Assembly: GCA_014338405.1 (NCBI GenBank)
Contig: JTDE01000226.1
Coordinates: 119,512 to 183,511 of the forward strand
Reading direction: 5' to 3'
Origin: Paragonimus skrjabini miyazakii
Taxonomy: Eukaryota; Platyhelminthes; Trematoda; Plagiorchiida; Troglotrematidae
DNA: 64,000 nucleotides
The translations under genes and the position numbers were made by a program. Below the pieces are notes generated by a model. It saw nothing but the letters and a program-made list of their open reading frames with translations. It made no database searches and was not told the origin of the DNA. Below, piece by piece: positions 11,001 to 25,300 of this stretch. Within the stretch, counting starts at the first letter, position 1, and each line of letters opens with the position of its first letter.

Positions 11001-14000
11001 TTCTCTGTAAGTTGAATTTACAGCAATCACTGGACTTGTTGAACAATCTTTTGAACACTGATAATCAGTAGGGGATTTTGACTAATAAGATGCAATTCTC
11101 GGAACAGCTTAACTGATTATCATTAGTTCGCAAACAGTTCAGCCAAACAATGACAACATTCACCTCATCGAACCGAATTAGCCATTATCCCCATTGGACG
11201 TGTCCAGCTATCGACGTTGTGTCATGGTAGCTCTAGTCCGGCAGGCGAACCTTATCTACGGTGACTAACCTACCGGCAACAGACATAATTCCTCCATTCT
11301 AAGTTATCATTTGTCTGCTCTTCAGCTTACGCCAATCGGTGGCAGCATCGGCAAAGAGCGTCTGGTTTAGCAGGCGGTGAAATGACATCCTTACTACTCG
11401 CTTGACCTTTGGTGCTAAATATTCGCTTTCTGGCCTCAGCATTGTTACTCACTAGTAACCCCCAATAACTGCAGTTGGACGGATACATGGACAATCGACT
11501 TTTTCCAAACGGTTTATATGCCTTATTCTTAGTGCTAAGTTTGGCACTGCTTGGGTGTTAGTATACTAACATCTACCTTCATGCCTCAAGAAGATAGTTG
11601 ACTGCCACCAGATTAGCGAAGACTGTCCTGCCCTTAAAGAAATGGGTTGTCATTCCACTTTTATAACCCCGCCGCCGTTACTGATGCAGTTTCCAAAATG
11701 CACGGACCAGCCAACCACTTCAGTGGAGGTTTATCATCTAACGTTACATCTAGGTGAACACAGCAGTTCTAGAGAAGCACCTTGAATCAAAAAGCGCATC
11801 TCAGGTAACTTGACAGAGCGCAAAACATTGGCTAACATTAGATACGTTCGTTGAAAATCATCAAACCATCACACTTTATCATCGGCATAATCAAGATCCG
11901 TCGACCCTACCATCAGGAAGAATGTCGACGTTTTGTAAATGCTATAACTTGTCCTCCATTATTTCGTGAATCAGAAAAGTGAACAAAAGTAGCGAAAATA
12001 CATTGCTCTCGGTGTCCAGTAGGTTGTACAGATCTCCGCGTAAACTAGTCTAGTTGAAGTATGATAAGTGAACAACGGCAGTGTGTACACATATTTCATC
12101 GGTTTGAACATTCAAAGCCTGTTCGAGAACGCCGTTGAAGATGAAAAATACGGCGATGGTTAACCAGCGAAGTGACGTTGTCATAGAATGTGATCAGAGA
12201 TGGAAATTCTACCTACACACCTCGGCCCTTATGAAAACCTCTAATTTTCCCTACCGCCCGCCTCGAGTTGCTGCACGTCTACAAAATATGGTAGTCGCTG
12301 GGACCTTAATCATAATTGTGGTCAAGTCGGTTTTTCGGAGTTTCACGAAATTCACAAAAATTCAACAGGACATTCCCGATCGTCCATATTGTAACTTTTT
12401 CCAATTAATTTTCTCTTATGCGTATAAGTGAGCATCTTTCATGAAACAGCTTTTAGTTTTGGGGCGTTGGAATTTCACCTTTACGTCCTTAGACTATAAA
12501 ATCGGCTTATGGTTGAATCAGCGAGGTGAATTTTTGAGAATTTTTTAAGATTCGACTGTTCGTGTTGGCTATTGCGACAAACCGGTGACCGAGAATATAC
12601 AATGGCAACCAGGCTCATCATGTGGCCCAACTGGGGATAATAGAGGACAGTTTACAAGGGCAGGCGGTACGAATCACTGAACACCGTCAATTTCGGTATA
12701 TCAGGTAATACCAGTGATATTCGGCTAACAGACAATTATAGCTGCATCAATCCCGATATGTGCGGCGTACTACCAAAGATTTCGAAAGATTACTGATTAG
12801 TAGTCGGGGATTTGGTTGATTTCAAGTTGAACATCACTCACATTTGATCGCAGGCTTAGCATTCAGATAGACTTACAAGCCGGCCTCTTTTGAAAAGAAG
12901 TACTAGACTCGAGCTTCGCTCCCATTAGGGCGGCCAATGGTGCACTGGTCAGCACGGTTGCCTCATGAAAGCGTGGCCGAAGTTCAAATCCGGCTGTGGC
13001 AAAAATATGCGCTACTGACGAGTTCTAATGAGAGCGAATCTCGGGTCTAGTGCCTTTTTTCGAAAGCGGCCCATTAGAAAGTCTATCTGAATGCGAAGAC
13101 TGCGATCAAATGTGAGTGGTGTTCAGATTTCCAAAGAGTTAATGATTAGCGCATAGTAGCCCACCTAGAAACAGTCCACTACAAGACCTCGCACAATTGG
13201 CTTACTATTTACTTCATCAATTACGAGGCGTAATCTCGCGAAGAACACAGAAACAATGAGTAAAACGAGATGAGAATCGATTGACTACTTAAATGGATCT
13301 CAATAAACCCGACAGTGACACCCGCATTTCCAGGATGCATGCAAAAGCGGAGTTTGAGATTCAAGTAACTGTGACTGGCATCCGCCAGGGTTTGAACAGA
13401 GAGTTCAGAACCGTGGCGGAGCTGTACCGGATTCCTGTCAGCACGAACACGGATTAGAACAGAACGGTATGACGTTGTTTTAGTTGGCGAATGTTAGAAT
13501 GTAACACAAGCTCCAAGACTAGTTATTAGGATGATGAGACAAACTTCAAATTGTTCTGCACAGGGTCAGTGGAAGGACTTGTACGTATGTTTGTCTGTCA
13601 TCAATAGCGGAGGCCGAAGCCCCCAGTTAATTGGAGTGGGACCAGCTGGGTCAAAACCTCAATTATTGCGGCATCCACAATTCTGAATAGTGATAACTCA
13701 AGCGAAAGGGAAAACTAGCAAACTGGATAAAAGACACGCGCAACTGTATATAAACAACTTTCCCCCCACACTCTGTGCGATTGACCAACAACACAACGTG
13801 TATTCGCTTCATTATACAATCTACGCACGTTAGACCTCCAGTCAAACCAGATGGACTGATAAACTGGATCAGCACAATCTTGCCAAGGTTCCCGTCTAAT
13901 TGTGCGCGGTTGTGATGAACGTGGTACGGACTGTGTGTTTAATTTGGTCAATGCAGTCCAGATCAGCTCGAGACGGTTTTGGACTCTTTGATTGTGTCAA

Positions 14001-16306
14001 ATACAATGTGCTGCTCAAACAAACAGCGCTGTAAACAAACTCGGAATGAGTGTTCTGAAAAAATGCCAACAGAGCCAAGGCAAACTTACTAACGTGTTCT
14101 ATTGAGAGAATAAGGTAAGACAGAATTATGCACACAGAAAGTTGTTCTCGTGTTTTCTCTATTGCTGGCGGCTGAAACAACAGAGTGGAATTCGAAGGAA
14201 TACTACAGGTTCCGACCAGTGTGCAAGTAACGCATATTTGTTCGGGTAGTTCCCACACTCACTTTGTAATTTTAAGTATGGCTTTACAGTGACAGGAACA
14301 GCATCTTGCGTTACTATGACCATCGAACCTTCTTCGAAGTCCTTGATTAAATTGATATTACTCAAAACCCAACCAAAATGAGATCGCGTCGTTGAGACAT
14401 AATTATCTAATAGACTGTAAAGAACTGGTTACCCCTTAAATGCGTTTATCGTAAATATGGTGACTAACAACCCGGACGCATAAATTCTGGTTTGAACGAT
14501 GGACCTGCGTGAAACAAACACCTTATCCCTGTGCTCTTCAGTAAGACGATGGTTGCGATTGGTTTGATCAATCCGGTGTGGCATATCCTGTTACCACTTG
14601 ACTGACTTCATCTTTTGTGTTATTACGTAAGTCGTGTTCGTCGTTTACTAGGCGTTTGTCCCTTATTAGTATCTTAGGCCTAGTTCTTTAGAGTAACACT
14701 GTCTCCGATTATTCATCTCGCTCTACGTAGCTCGTATAGTAGTATAAACTGAATGCTACTAACCATCTGAGTATTAAACCACTTACTATCACGTGGAGGT
14801 GACTATCAGGATGGAAAAAGCCGTCGTTCATGTGTGAAAAGACAAATCACTTACTGGGAATAGTATTCGTCTTCCAAGAAGCTCGGCAAAGGTACAACCC
14901 ACACTCCAAATATCCACAGCATACGAGTAGCGAGTGGCTTCCATGAGGAGTTCCGGAGAGCGATAGTACTGAGTCACAACCTCCTGGGTCAGATGGGCCT
15001 CACCGTACGGATCATCCATCCGGGCAAGTCCAAAATCGCAAACCTAAGCAAGGCGAAAGAGTAACAGTTGTACAAAGTTGATTAGGTGATCTAAATGCAC
15101 TACAAATGGCGCCGACATGGAAAAGCTTCAGTGGAGCGATATGAAGAAAAGAACGTGAATATTGCTGAAAATTTTTGGAAAATCCGAACTGACTAGTGTG
15201 TTATTTCGATGTGCTCCTTGCTAATAGTCTTTCCCTATCTCTGTCAGTTGTTTGCTATCTCGGCCAAAAACACTAAGGCCACATTTTCGTCTACTCTACT
15301 AGTGGATTAAGTTATTTCGATCGATTTGCAACAAGTGTCGAGTAGAGAAATGAAACGGCGTCCTTCTTCTGAAAGGAGTTCTGATATTTTAAACGCATAG
15401 TCATAATACCCAATAGGTGAGGACAAAACGAAAAGTATAGATACGCGGTCGTCCCCCAGCGACCTGATTGGATGAAAACTGGGAACGACTGAACTTGGCT
15501 CACACAACTTCAGCGGCTACAGTGAGTATCAACAAATATCAGGACGTACTATCAACAGTGAGAATGACAAAACCATAAGCATATGGATGTTGTGGTCAAA
15601 TAGACGCGTTTGGGAACCTGTCTAAGAGTCCTGAAACAGAATCAAACAAAAGACATCGAAAAGCACACCTGCCCGATCATGTGAAATAAACAGACACGTG
15701 ATTAAAACTGACCAACCTTTAAAAGACAATTGGAATTAACCAGCATGTTGCCCGGCTTGATGTCCCGATGTACAATCCGTGCAGAATGAAGATACTTCAA
15801 GCCTGAACAAAAATAAAATAATCCGATACGAAGTGAGTAATAGATGTCCATCCTATTCCTTCAAAACATTAACCTGAGGCGTGGTGTGAAGCTGGGAAAA
15901 TGTCTTACGACATATCCTTGTTAAATTTGCGAAAAACTTCATTCAGGCATCCTTGGTGCACCTGTTTGAAGTTCGAACAAAATTGAGGTCGCATTAGTAT
16001 GTCGTAGTCTCGTTTTATAACAATGCATACGGAAACAACATGGTAAACATGCTGGGTGGTCCGAAGGACCATCAGGATTTAGTGAAAAGATTGATTTGGA
16101 TAGGCTCTGGACAACAACCACTCCCCTTATGTAGTTGTCACACGACGGACAGGGGCGCATCAGACCCTCAACAATAAACTGTTGTACACCAAAACTATTT
16201 TTTGATCGCGAGAACACAGACCTCATAAAAGACCAGACAAGTGACAGGACATTCAGAATAATCCACTGTGGTTGGCCTTTTTGTGTGAACCACACAGGGT
16301 TATGTG

Positions 16307-16344
<38 letters not shown>

Positions 16345-19300
16345 CACATAACCTTGTGTGGTTCACATATCAAGCCGAGCCGACCCGGAAACTTACCACC
16401 TTCATGTGTGGGTGCGTTGTGCGACCGCTTATGTATACAAACACCTACAAGCATGAGTGAACCGGCTAATCAATCAACGACAGCGACGAGACCACCAGAG
16501 ATGTAGTGACTGAGTCAAGGTGAGCTCGGGATACACCGGTGGCTCGGTGTTGCTATCACTGTTGACGCTGCCACTGACAATGATAATGAAATAAAGCCAA
16601 ATGACCGGTGTATGTAGTCACTAGTGAATGAATGGGTCTTGCGAGAAACACAGGTAGTCTAAATGTGAATAGATTAACTAGGTCGGAAATAATCACTAAC
16701 GTGTAAGAACGAGTTGAGCAAAGGTACACGCAACGGTTTTTGAACAGTCAGTCAAGAAACATGCGCGCAAGCAATCGGATAAAATTAAACATTCTTTGGA
16801 ATCTCGTAGATACATTCTAAGCCGTCTCTTTTTGCAGAACAACACGAGATGATATAGAATTCGCAAGAGCATAATTAAGATTGGTACCTTATCAACAATC
16901 GCTCTCATCCAATAGTCTCAATGCAAGGGAAGACGGTGTTTGACATTATTCAAACGAAGTCCAGAAGCTTTAGTTCGAACACCGTGAATCCCAATAAAAT
17001 ACCACCATGTTGAGCGTATTCTAGACCCACCATTGTCTCTCAAGTAGTTCTAGGTAAAAGAATTCTTTTGTGTTACTGCCGCTTTGTACTTTAGGAAACA
17101 GAATAATTGGTCATTCGGCTTAATATTGTTTGACAATGTCACACCATAACATACGCAACTGATAACAATGGCAATTGCCAACGATCAAACACGCACGTTT
17201 TTGAATCGGCACTTAAGCGCCTGTAAGTGTTCCCACCCAATAATTTGGCACAACCCTAGATAAGCTTGCTGTTAGAAAATATTCAAAGTTGTGTGTGACA
17301 AAGAAAACATCAGGTATGTGTAGTATGAATAAAATCAGCGAAAACTACTGTCCTCAAATTTATAACTCAGAATACAGATACACGACAAACGCCCAGGGAG
17401 CCAAAAAATGAGCTGAGCTGGGCAGTTCTTCAGTAGATGACAAACTGACTATGTGATCGAATAGCTGCTCATGGTTGATGACATTCCGACAGATTCAACC
17501 AGATTGATTGAGAAAGATGACAAAAAAGGAATGCATCAGTTGGACACATAACATTACTTTATGTCAGGCGTTTCAACAACACTGCACCCATTCTAAAACA
17601 GATTGGCATTCGAAACTGAATTCGCCGGTAGACGGCAACTGCAACAGTTACCGGACGCACACAAGTCACCATGGTTAGTGAGCATCAATTTCAGTGTGAT
17701 TCGATTCACAGCAAAACAGATGCAAGTGGTTATGCTTTTTGAATTTGTTGGCCGGATCATCGCAGCCTGTTACATGATCCTTTATCGGCTTGTTATAAAC
17801 TGAACATGAGAACCTGTGATAGCCCGGTCAGGAAAAACGTGTAGACTCAGTCCCAGTTATGCCTTTGCGATATAAAGTATTCCTGGTAGGATAATAAACT
17901 GCCACAGTGAGCTTGGAAACCACCAGCGTACCTAAGCTTAGACAAGAGGAACAATCGATGAACTCGAGGTTTAGACATGCGAACATACAGGTGACAGTCC
18001 ACGTCGCAACCGCTGAACAGTATGGAAACCCCTAAAAACCAACAGAATAAGACGGAAAGGAATGAAAAAGGTCACTGCAATCACAATGACTTCGATAACC
18101 TCACGAGGTAAAGCCATATGTGATTGTCGTTGTACACGTGAGTATTATGCTATCAATCAGAAGTAACGTCAGAATAGCCAGAAAATTTGGCTTCCTAGAA
18201 TGATCAGGCAGCTAATCTTATATTATTGTCCCCGCATAACACGCAGTCATATCAAGGCACCTACATGTTCGAAAGGTTTTCCTCCTTCCGCTTGAAACGC
18301 TGACTACTAGCAAGCCAACTGCATAGTGGAAATCCAACTGTCGATCGATGTCGCTCCATCAGTTTGACTATGGGGGCCATAAAGAACTCCTTTCGAGTCA
18401 GGTGGACGTATAAAGATTTCTTATAACACGCCCAATCATTCAAGGCAGTCACACCGAGCAGACCTTCACAAACTGCCATTGTCCGTGGTAAGAAAGCACG
18501 CCTTGCACTTTACTTCTTGTGCATGCTCCTAAAAATAACAGTACATCACTTGTTTCCATTATAAAAATGGAAACCAAGCTCGGTTTCTCCTTTTAAACGG
18601 GGGCTTCGACTCAAAGTAGAAAGAAGAGTCATCAATTCAGCCCCTTTGGTTTGGTAAAGCATAAGAAGCTGAACTCTTGGCATGTACCAATAAAACAAAT
18701 TATCACGCTGTTCCAGGTAAATGATGCGACTTTTGAGTAGTCGCAGGGAAACGTTTGAAAACCCATCATATTCCCAAACGGATAGATTCTCATTTTGTTT
18801 TGACACCGTTTGCGCCCTAGTTCTGTTGAGCTTACTTTTCTAGTCGACCTGGAAAAACGTGCAAATGTACAAGGTCAAAGTCCGTCTAACGCAAATTTCA
18901 CTCTCCAAAATGCACCCTATTCCCGTTGCCAACTGAGTTGCTAACAGAAAAGTGTGTCTCAAAAATGCCGGTTTTTCACTGTTCGGCTGTTGAAATCTTA
19001 CCCCGATTTCTGCCTCCCGTAGCTTGAGTCTCACAGACGCACTTTAATCGAACACCCAAGTCATCGTGGCAGCACAGAATGCAGACCAAATATGACAAGA
19101 GGTCGACCGTGTGTCTCAAGGTCGAATCACGTGACTCGTGACGATGCCCAGGATGATCCCGTGGGCCGGACGGCGGCGCCGAAGTTGTCATACGGCTCTA
19201 TATCTCTTGCTTATGCGACGTTTCGCTTAGTAGACCATGCCAACATGAGGTAGGCGGGTGGTGAAGTCACGTCAAGAATCGGGGGATAGATTGGCATAAC

Positions 19301-22300
19301 CATTCTAAGGGGGAAGTATACAACCGGCCTGAACCAAGTTATGAGACGACATTCACCACATTCCATCAGGTAAGATCGCTAAGATTTGGGGTCTAGACGT
19401 CTACATATATAAAAAAATACATTTAAAAAAAACAGGCCGCCAAATTTACTACTTGGCCGTTCTACTGTTGATTATACTACTCAAAATAGTAGACAAAAAG
19501 TACCACCCGAAGAGTTGATCACTGTAGAGAAAGAGAAGGTCTGTATAGAGCTGCCTTTTAAGGGTGATTATATCATGCATCAAACAACACAACGGTTGAA
19601 GAATTCAATTATGCGAACGTTCAATGCAGCTGAACTCCGCGTAATCGCACGGACCAGTGCATTCAATCAAAGATCAGCCTATCGGTACCAGCTCACATTG
19701 TGTCTACCAATTTGTGTGTAACTGCGGAGAAAGTTACATAGACAGAACCGAGAGATGCTTGGGCTGCAGAATGAAAGAAAATTTACCAAAATGGATGCAG
19801 AATTCCGTGTTAACGGAGAATGGTAATGTTGCTGAAAGGCGTAAACATTCAATTCCCTCAGTGACTAGACCCGTTCTGACCACTGGTCACGTTATCGATT
19901 CATCTTGTGCATTCATAATCCAGTCACGTCATTCTAACCCAAGATTCTTACGGTGTGCTGAAGCAGTCGTAATCAACTGACTGAAGCTAGCTCTCTGTGT
20001 TCAGAAACAACATCTTGAAGTTAATTAGTAAATCAAGCGGTAGACTGGATAATGAGTGTGACATGAAGGTTCGATTCTCTGCCGGTCCGAGTGTCCCAGG
20101 CTGAGAAGTGCAAACAACATGGAAACTGACCGGGGAGAAGTCGGTTTGGAAAAGCGAGCATCGAAAAAGATTGAAAACATAATTCAAATCTGGCCCCCAT
20201 GGTCGTAACTACTGTGAATCACTCATCAGGTGAACGGTGCCTGTGCAGCCAATAAAATAACTTTAACCTAAGGCGAATTCGGTCTAAACCCCGTTGAACT
20301 AGTTGAAGACTACTTCTCACAGTGCTTACAATATAGCATAAGTGGTCGCAACTAATCCAGTATTCCAAACGAATAAGAATTTCTTCAAGATGTAATCTTG
20401 TGCTCCTAAATTTAATGGGGGGAAAATCTCCCAGAAAAGTCCAGATATCCCAGTACATAAATAAATTCATAATGGTGTTGAGCCCTGCAACGATCGAGCC
20501 CCAATTATGCAATACGATTTACGAAAATGATGGAACGATCCGAAAACCGTCGGATAATGTTAACAGCAACAATATGTCCGGATATGGTGTCCACTGCGCA
20601 AGAATAAAGAAGTGTTATAGGGTGGTACGCATTTAACCCCTATGTCTGTTGGATCAAATGGATTAAAAATGTAGTAAATAGTCCAGAGATTTACTTGCCT
20701 TTTCATAGTCACAACATTCCGTGTACAGCTAGATATTTACCGCCTTCTATCTATTCTTTAGTACATCTAATTTCGTCTCTTGATTCTATAAAACTACCTA
20801 CCATGGAGTGTGTTTGCACAATAGCGTTACTGTTTCCCGACCGTGTTTGTTGGGCGGCACTAAGACAGATCACGAAGTCGTGTCATTGAGTCAAGTATCC
20901 TCGTAATGCGTCCACACTACTGTGTTGGTTCCAATCACTTCAATGCCGGCAGTGAATTTGCCCACAGGCTTCTCTCTGATTCGTACCACAAGATTCACAT
21001 TCTGTGAATCTCACAGAAACATTACCCAATCCTCCGAATCTCTATTTGTGCACACTTCCTCATCAGTTCTTCTCGATCTCCACGTTATCTTTGCAATAAA
21101 CAGAACAATGAGTGATTTGAGTGAAAGATTAGTCAGCAACCGACCCCAGAACGTTTTCCGTTGTCTTACCGTTTTACAATCTCGTGGGAAAGTTACAATT
21201 TGCCCTTTAGATTGTTGTTGTTGAAAACTCCGTACAATCACTGTGTCCACCGGCTGATGTCAACATTAGTGGCCAATAGTATACTTTGCGTCATTTCAAT
21301 TGTTCGGTTATGGAGCAACGGAATAACAGAAGTGTGCAGTTTGAGTATGACTAAATTTAAGGATCATTTTTCTTACCTCGTAAGATTTGATACACAAAAA
21401 TTTTCACATGATCCATCGAGAGCGGCTGTGGAGACACGATGATTTTGTGAAGGTCAGTCTGCATCAGTTCAAACAGAAGGTAGCTGGGAACGTGGATAAG
21501 ATGTTCCGACGGGGATGACAGCCATGGGGTTAGGGTGAACAGAGAGGCGGGTCAAGGAGAAACAGACGTTTGTGAAACAAAGAACGCCAGATGCGATGAC
21601 CTGAAAATCTAGGTGAGGGAAAACAGGTTTGTGGCTGACCTGAAGACAACCAACCGTCGGCCAATCAACAAAAGAACAAACAAGCCGAACACAAATGCAC
21701 ACGCACACACAAACACGAGGGGCAAAAGCGTGGTCTAAAACGCAAATGGTTGTTCACAGAGTGGGTCGTAGCAGCCTACCTGAGTCATCAGCAAATCTGT
21801 GCGATTGTTAGTCACCGGTGGTTAGGGCACAGTCACTATGGTTTTGTCTATACAGAGGGCCAAATTTTTGTTATTCGAAAGAATATAGGAGAGTGGCGAG
21901 AATTCCGTTCGGAGTTCTGTTAACTAAACTGTTGGTTCATGTCGAACTAACTACTAATCGCATGCATACATTCAGTAAATCGACTCTAACATATACGTAC
22001 AACCGTCATACAGATCTACTAGACGGTAGACAGAATTGGTTGAATGCTTGTAAATTAGCGGGTCCATGGATTGTAACCGCCACCAAGAGCGGTCTGGCCG
22101 GAAGTCCTGCATCCACTTCTTCTAACAGTTTGTCAGATTCAGCTGGTTCAGAAGTAAAAGAGCAGGCCGCCAAAGGAGGTTGCCCTTACTAATTAACTAT
22201 CATTAATGAAGTCCATAGTAAATCGACCGACAGTTTTGTCTAATGCATAGTACTTGAGTGGGTTGTTACAAACGAAACCCCACCGAGAATATGCATAAAC

Positions 22301-25300
22301 AATTAGTAGAGATAAGATAGTAGATCCAGCAGGAAGAGGAAGACTCACGATTTACACTCGATAGTGTGAGTAACTATTCACGCAAACAAGTTCATGAATA
22401 AACAAGTTTAAACGCGATTGCTTGTGCCAATTTTTGAACTAATTTAAGTGTAAATCTCACAAGAAAAACCGAAAACCCTGGGGCTGAGTAAGTGTGGAAC
22501 GGAAAGGATACATTTCTTCAAAATTCAAGTAGCTTTCCGATTTGACCACATCGATTAGGTTGACAATCTGTGGATAAACAGAGAGAGAGAGTGAAAATTC
22601 AACAGATACACAGTAGTTTAAAAAAACAGATCAGTGAACGTTGTGAAGTAGCAGGCGCTCCCTCACTAGCTGTAGAATTAAAACAAAGGAACACGAACCT
22701 TGTGAATCCACTAGGACTAGCAAACAGCAAGTGATCTACGCTCGTCACCAAAACAGCACTGAAAACGAAATAGGGAATATATAACACATATGGAAGGGGA
22801 TGATAGAACAACACTTCTTGCATCACGGTTTTGATTTAAATAGATGTGCAAAAAGATGTCTCACCCTCTCTCTTTCTTCATTTTTACGAGTGAATTGTTT
22901 TTTCCATAGCTTCATGGTACTCATGCGTTCCTATCACTCACCGAGCTACTGCTATCGCTGATAGAGGATTCGGAAAAACAGCTGATACAAAGAATCACGC
23001 GCTCTCAAAAGCGACAATGGTGTTGTTACAAGACACGCTTCTTAGTGAACCGTGAGGTCAATCATAATAGCATACTGCACTAACGTATCGGACCATTTGT
23101 TTCCATAGATGACCCTGAAAAACGGTAGATCAACCTCGTTTCAGAAACCCAGATAGAAATTTAACACTTGAGGTCATTTGTACAGTCGAACAACGGTCAA
23201 TGTACGTATGTGTCTCTCATTAGGACTCACAACGGTCGACACAAACAGCAAACAGAATAGACGAAATTAGAAACGAATGTCACCGGAGCCGAGTATACAA
23301 ATTTTCGGAGCGAAGAAAGGGGAAACGCGGTCACGAACACACCACTCACATTGTCGTGCTTGAGGCAGGACAACATTCGAAGTTCCCGATGCACACGCTT
23401 CGCTGTAATCGGATTGTGGAACACACGCGGGATCCGTTTTAGTGCGACCCGTTGCCCGTCACGTGGATCGATCACCGACCTGCAGAACGGCAGGAATAAA
23501 AAGAGAAACAGCGTCTAACAAATCGGCACCAGATTCAATGTTACGGCAAACACTAGGACTCAGGAAAAGTTTGAAAAAGCGACAGCTGCATAGGGCGAAC
23601 AAGGTACAAGAACGGAACGAAAGAATAAAACTGATCATTAACTTTGTAACCAGACAAGACACTGACAATGAATTTCCGACATATCTTCCAATAGTCAGGG
23701 CAATACATCGCTATACTCAAATAATGAACTAGACGGGTTTGAAATTCAATAAGCCGATCCAGTTGGAGAGATCCCAAAAAAACAACCAAGAGCATTGCTA
23801 TCGCAAACATCGCGGCTAGTTTTTTGAAGAAAAATGTATACTTTTTACGAAATACTGTCAACTGGATGCTAAACCTTGGTCCTGACTTTGAAGAGTTTGC
23901 GAACTATCTAGCACAGCTCAAGACTCGTCAGTAGTCCTCGACAAGCAGCGTGAGAATGTTACAACTTTCGCCAAATGACCCCCTTGCGTCAGTGTTCTGG
24001 AAACCGTCCACCTAAGTATCACAAGATTCAAAAGAAAGTTACGGATATGAGGAAGTTGAGGACGACTAATAACATCTGAATCTGCTTTGGAGGATGTGAA
24101 AAGAGAGAAGTTGATAGATGGTTTCAGGTTGGGAAGTCCAGCCGTAGTACGACTACAAACGAGGAAAAGTCAGAGGAAAGTTGATGAAAAAGAAACCCAG
24201 TCCCAGCATATGAAACAAAATACAAGCACACCTCAGTATGCAGATAAAACAGCTTATTGCAGGCATCAACGAAGGGTCGAAAACATCTTCGATCCGCCGC
24301 AATGATTCCGTTAGTCTGAAGGTTCGGCTTAGTGTTCCCCGCGTGTGCGCATCAAATCTGTGCACGAATTTCATCATTGATGACTGTACTGAAAAACTGG
24401 TGATTGTTTCAGACTGGACACACGCGGAAGCCGAAAGTGTTCTTAGCAAGTCAAACGGCCCAAATGATACTGCAGCTCTAACGAGTTATCCTGAGACGAT
24501 TATTCGGGCTACGTAAAAGCACACTTAATAATAGGTGATAAGAAAGATGGAAGATCCTAAATACTAAGAGTATATCTCTTCTAACATGCCGTTAGTTTAG
24601 TGAAACTATTTCAGTTTATTTACCATCTTTGGATAGGATTGTAAGCGATATGTAGCAATCCGCTTGTGGTTATTCGTTGTGCCTTCACAATAACGGCAAT
24701 GCCTTTCATCAGGTGCGGATGGCGAGCTGAGATATTTAGACCAACTAGTTGAACATAATCGAAAAGCAACCTGACTGGAACGATCCCAGCAGCCAGCTGA
24801 GTAACCCGAGAGCTGAATTCACTGTATTAGCATTGAAGGATGTGAATCTAACTAGAGTATCCAAGTAAAGAATCTACTAACACCACCGAGTGCGGTTGTA
24901 AAACTACAACGTTAAATCGGTTTAACAGCGAGCACCGTAAAATATTAGATGTTTGTTACTTCGAGCTCCTGTAGCCGTGGCCAGTACAAACAAACAACCT
25001 GGAGTGTTACAAATAAACGTACCAACTGAGTCGCAAGGCACCTCACATGTAGGGCTAAAACCCCACGACGTAAAAACGGACACGATCACAATAAAAAGAG
25101 CCATTAGTCCTACAAAAATAAATGATAACTAACCTTAGCGGTGAGTGGCGATATTCAGTTACAAACTATCGATTACACAAGGCATTTATCGCCCTAAGCC
25201 GTTCTCGAAACCTCTTGAGAGTACTGAGCCTAGAAGAAAGCTCCTGTCCTTTTATCTTGCGATCACGCAAGAGTTTCTGACAGGGGTTCGATGTGGCCAA

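Larger units (their letters stand above)
7372..14854 (-). other. NLK intron 6
   Basis: 7.5-kb intron and the most repeat-rich part of the gene: SINE-family copies at 8010-8180, 8850-9285, 10655-11073 and 12794-13130, a short LTR-like repeat at 10224-10563 and a decayed LINE at 11130-12070. I see no gene on either strand between these. Confidence 0.85.
15803..21376 (-). other. NLK intron 4
   Basis: 5.6-kb intron containing an AT-cored hairpin (16284-16367) and a Penelope-like fragment on the opposite strand (19497-20028). The minus-strand open frames at 18261-18479 and 18546-18806 match no NLK segment and have no phase-compatible place in the transcript. Confidence 0.85.

Noticed and set aside
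16135..16506. Frames on both strands with IYIYIY runs
   Set aside because: Produced by translating the (AT)n palindrome.
18261..18806. Minus-strand frames in NLK intron 4 as extra kinase exons ([18 protein letters not shown])
   Set aside because: Superficial likeness only; the true hinge and YQILRG segments are encoded at 21377-21483 and the phases leave no room.
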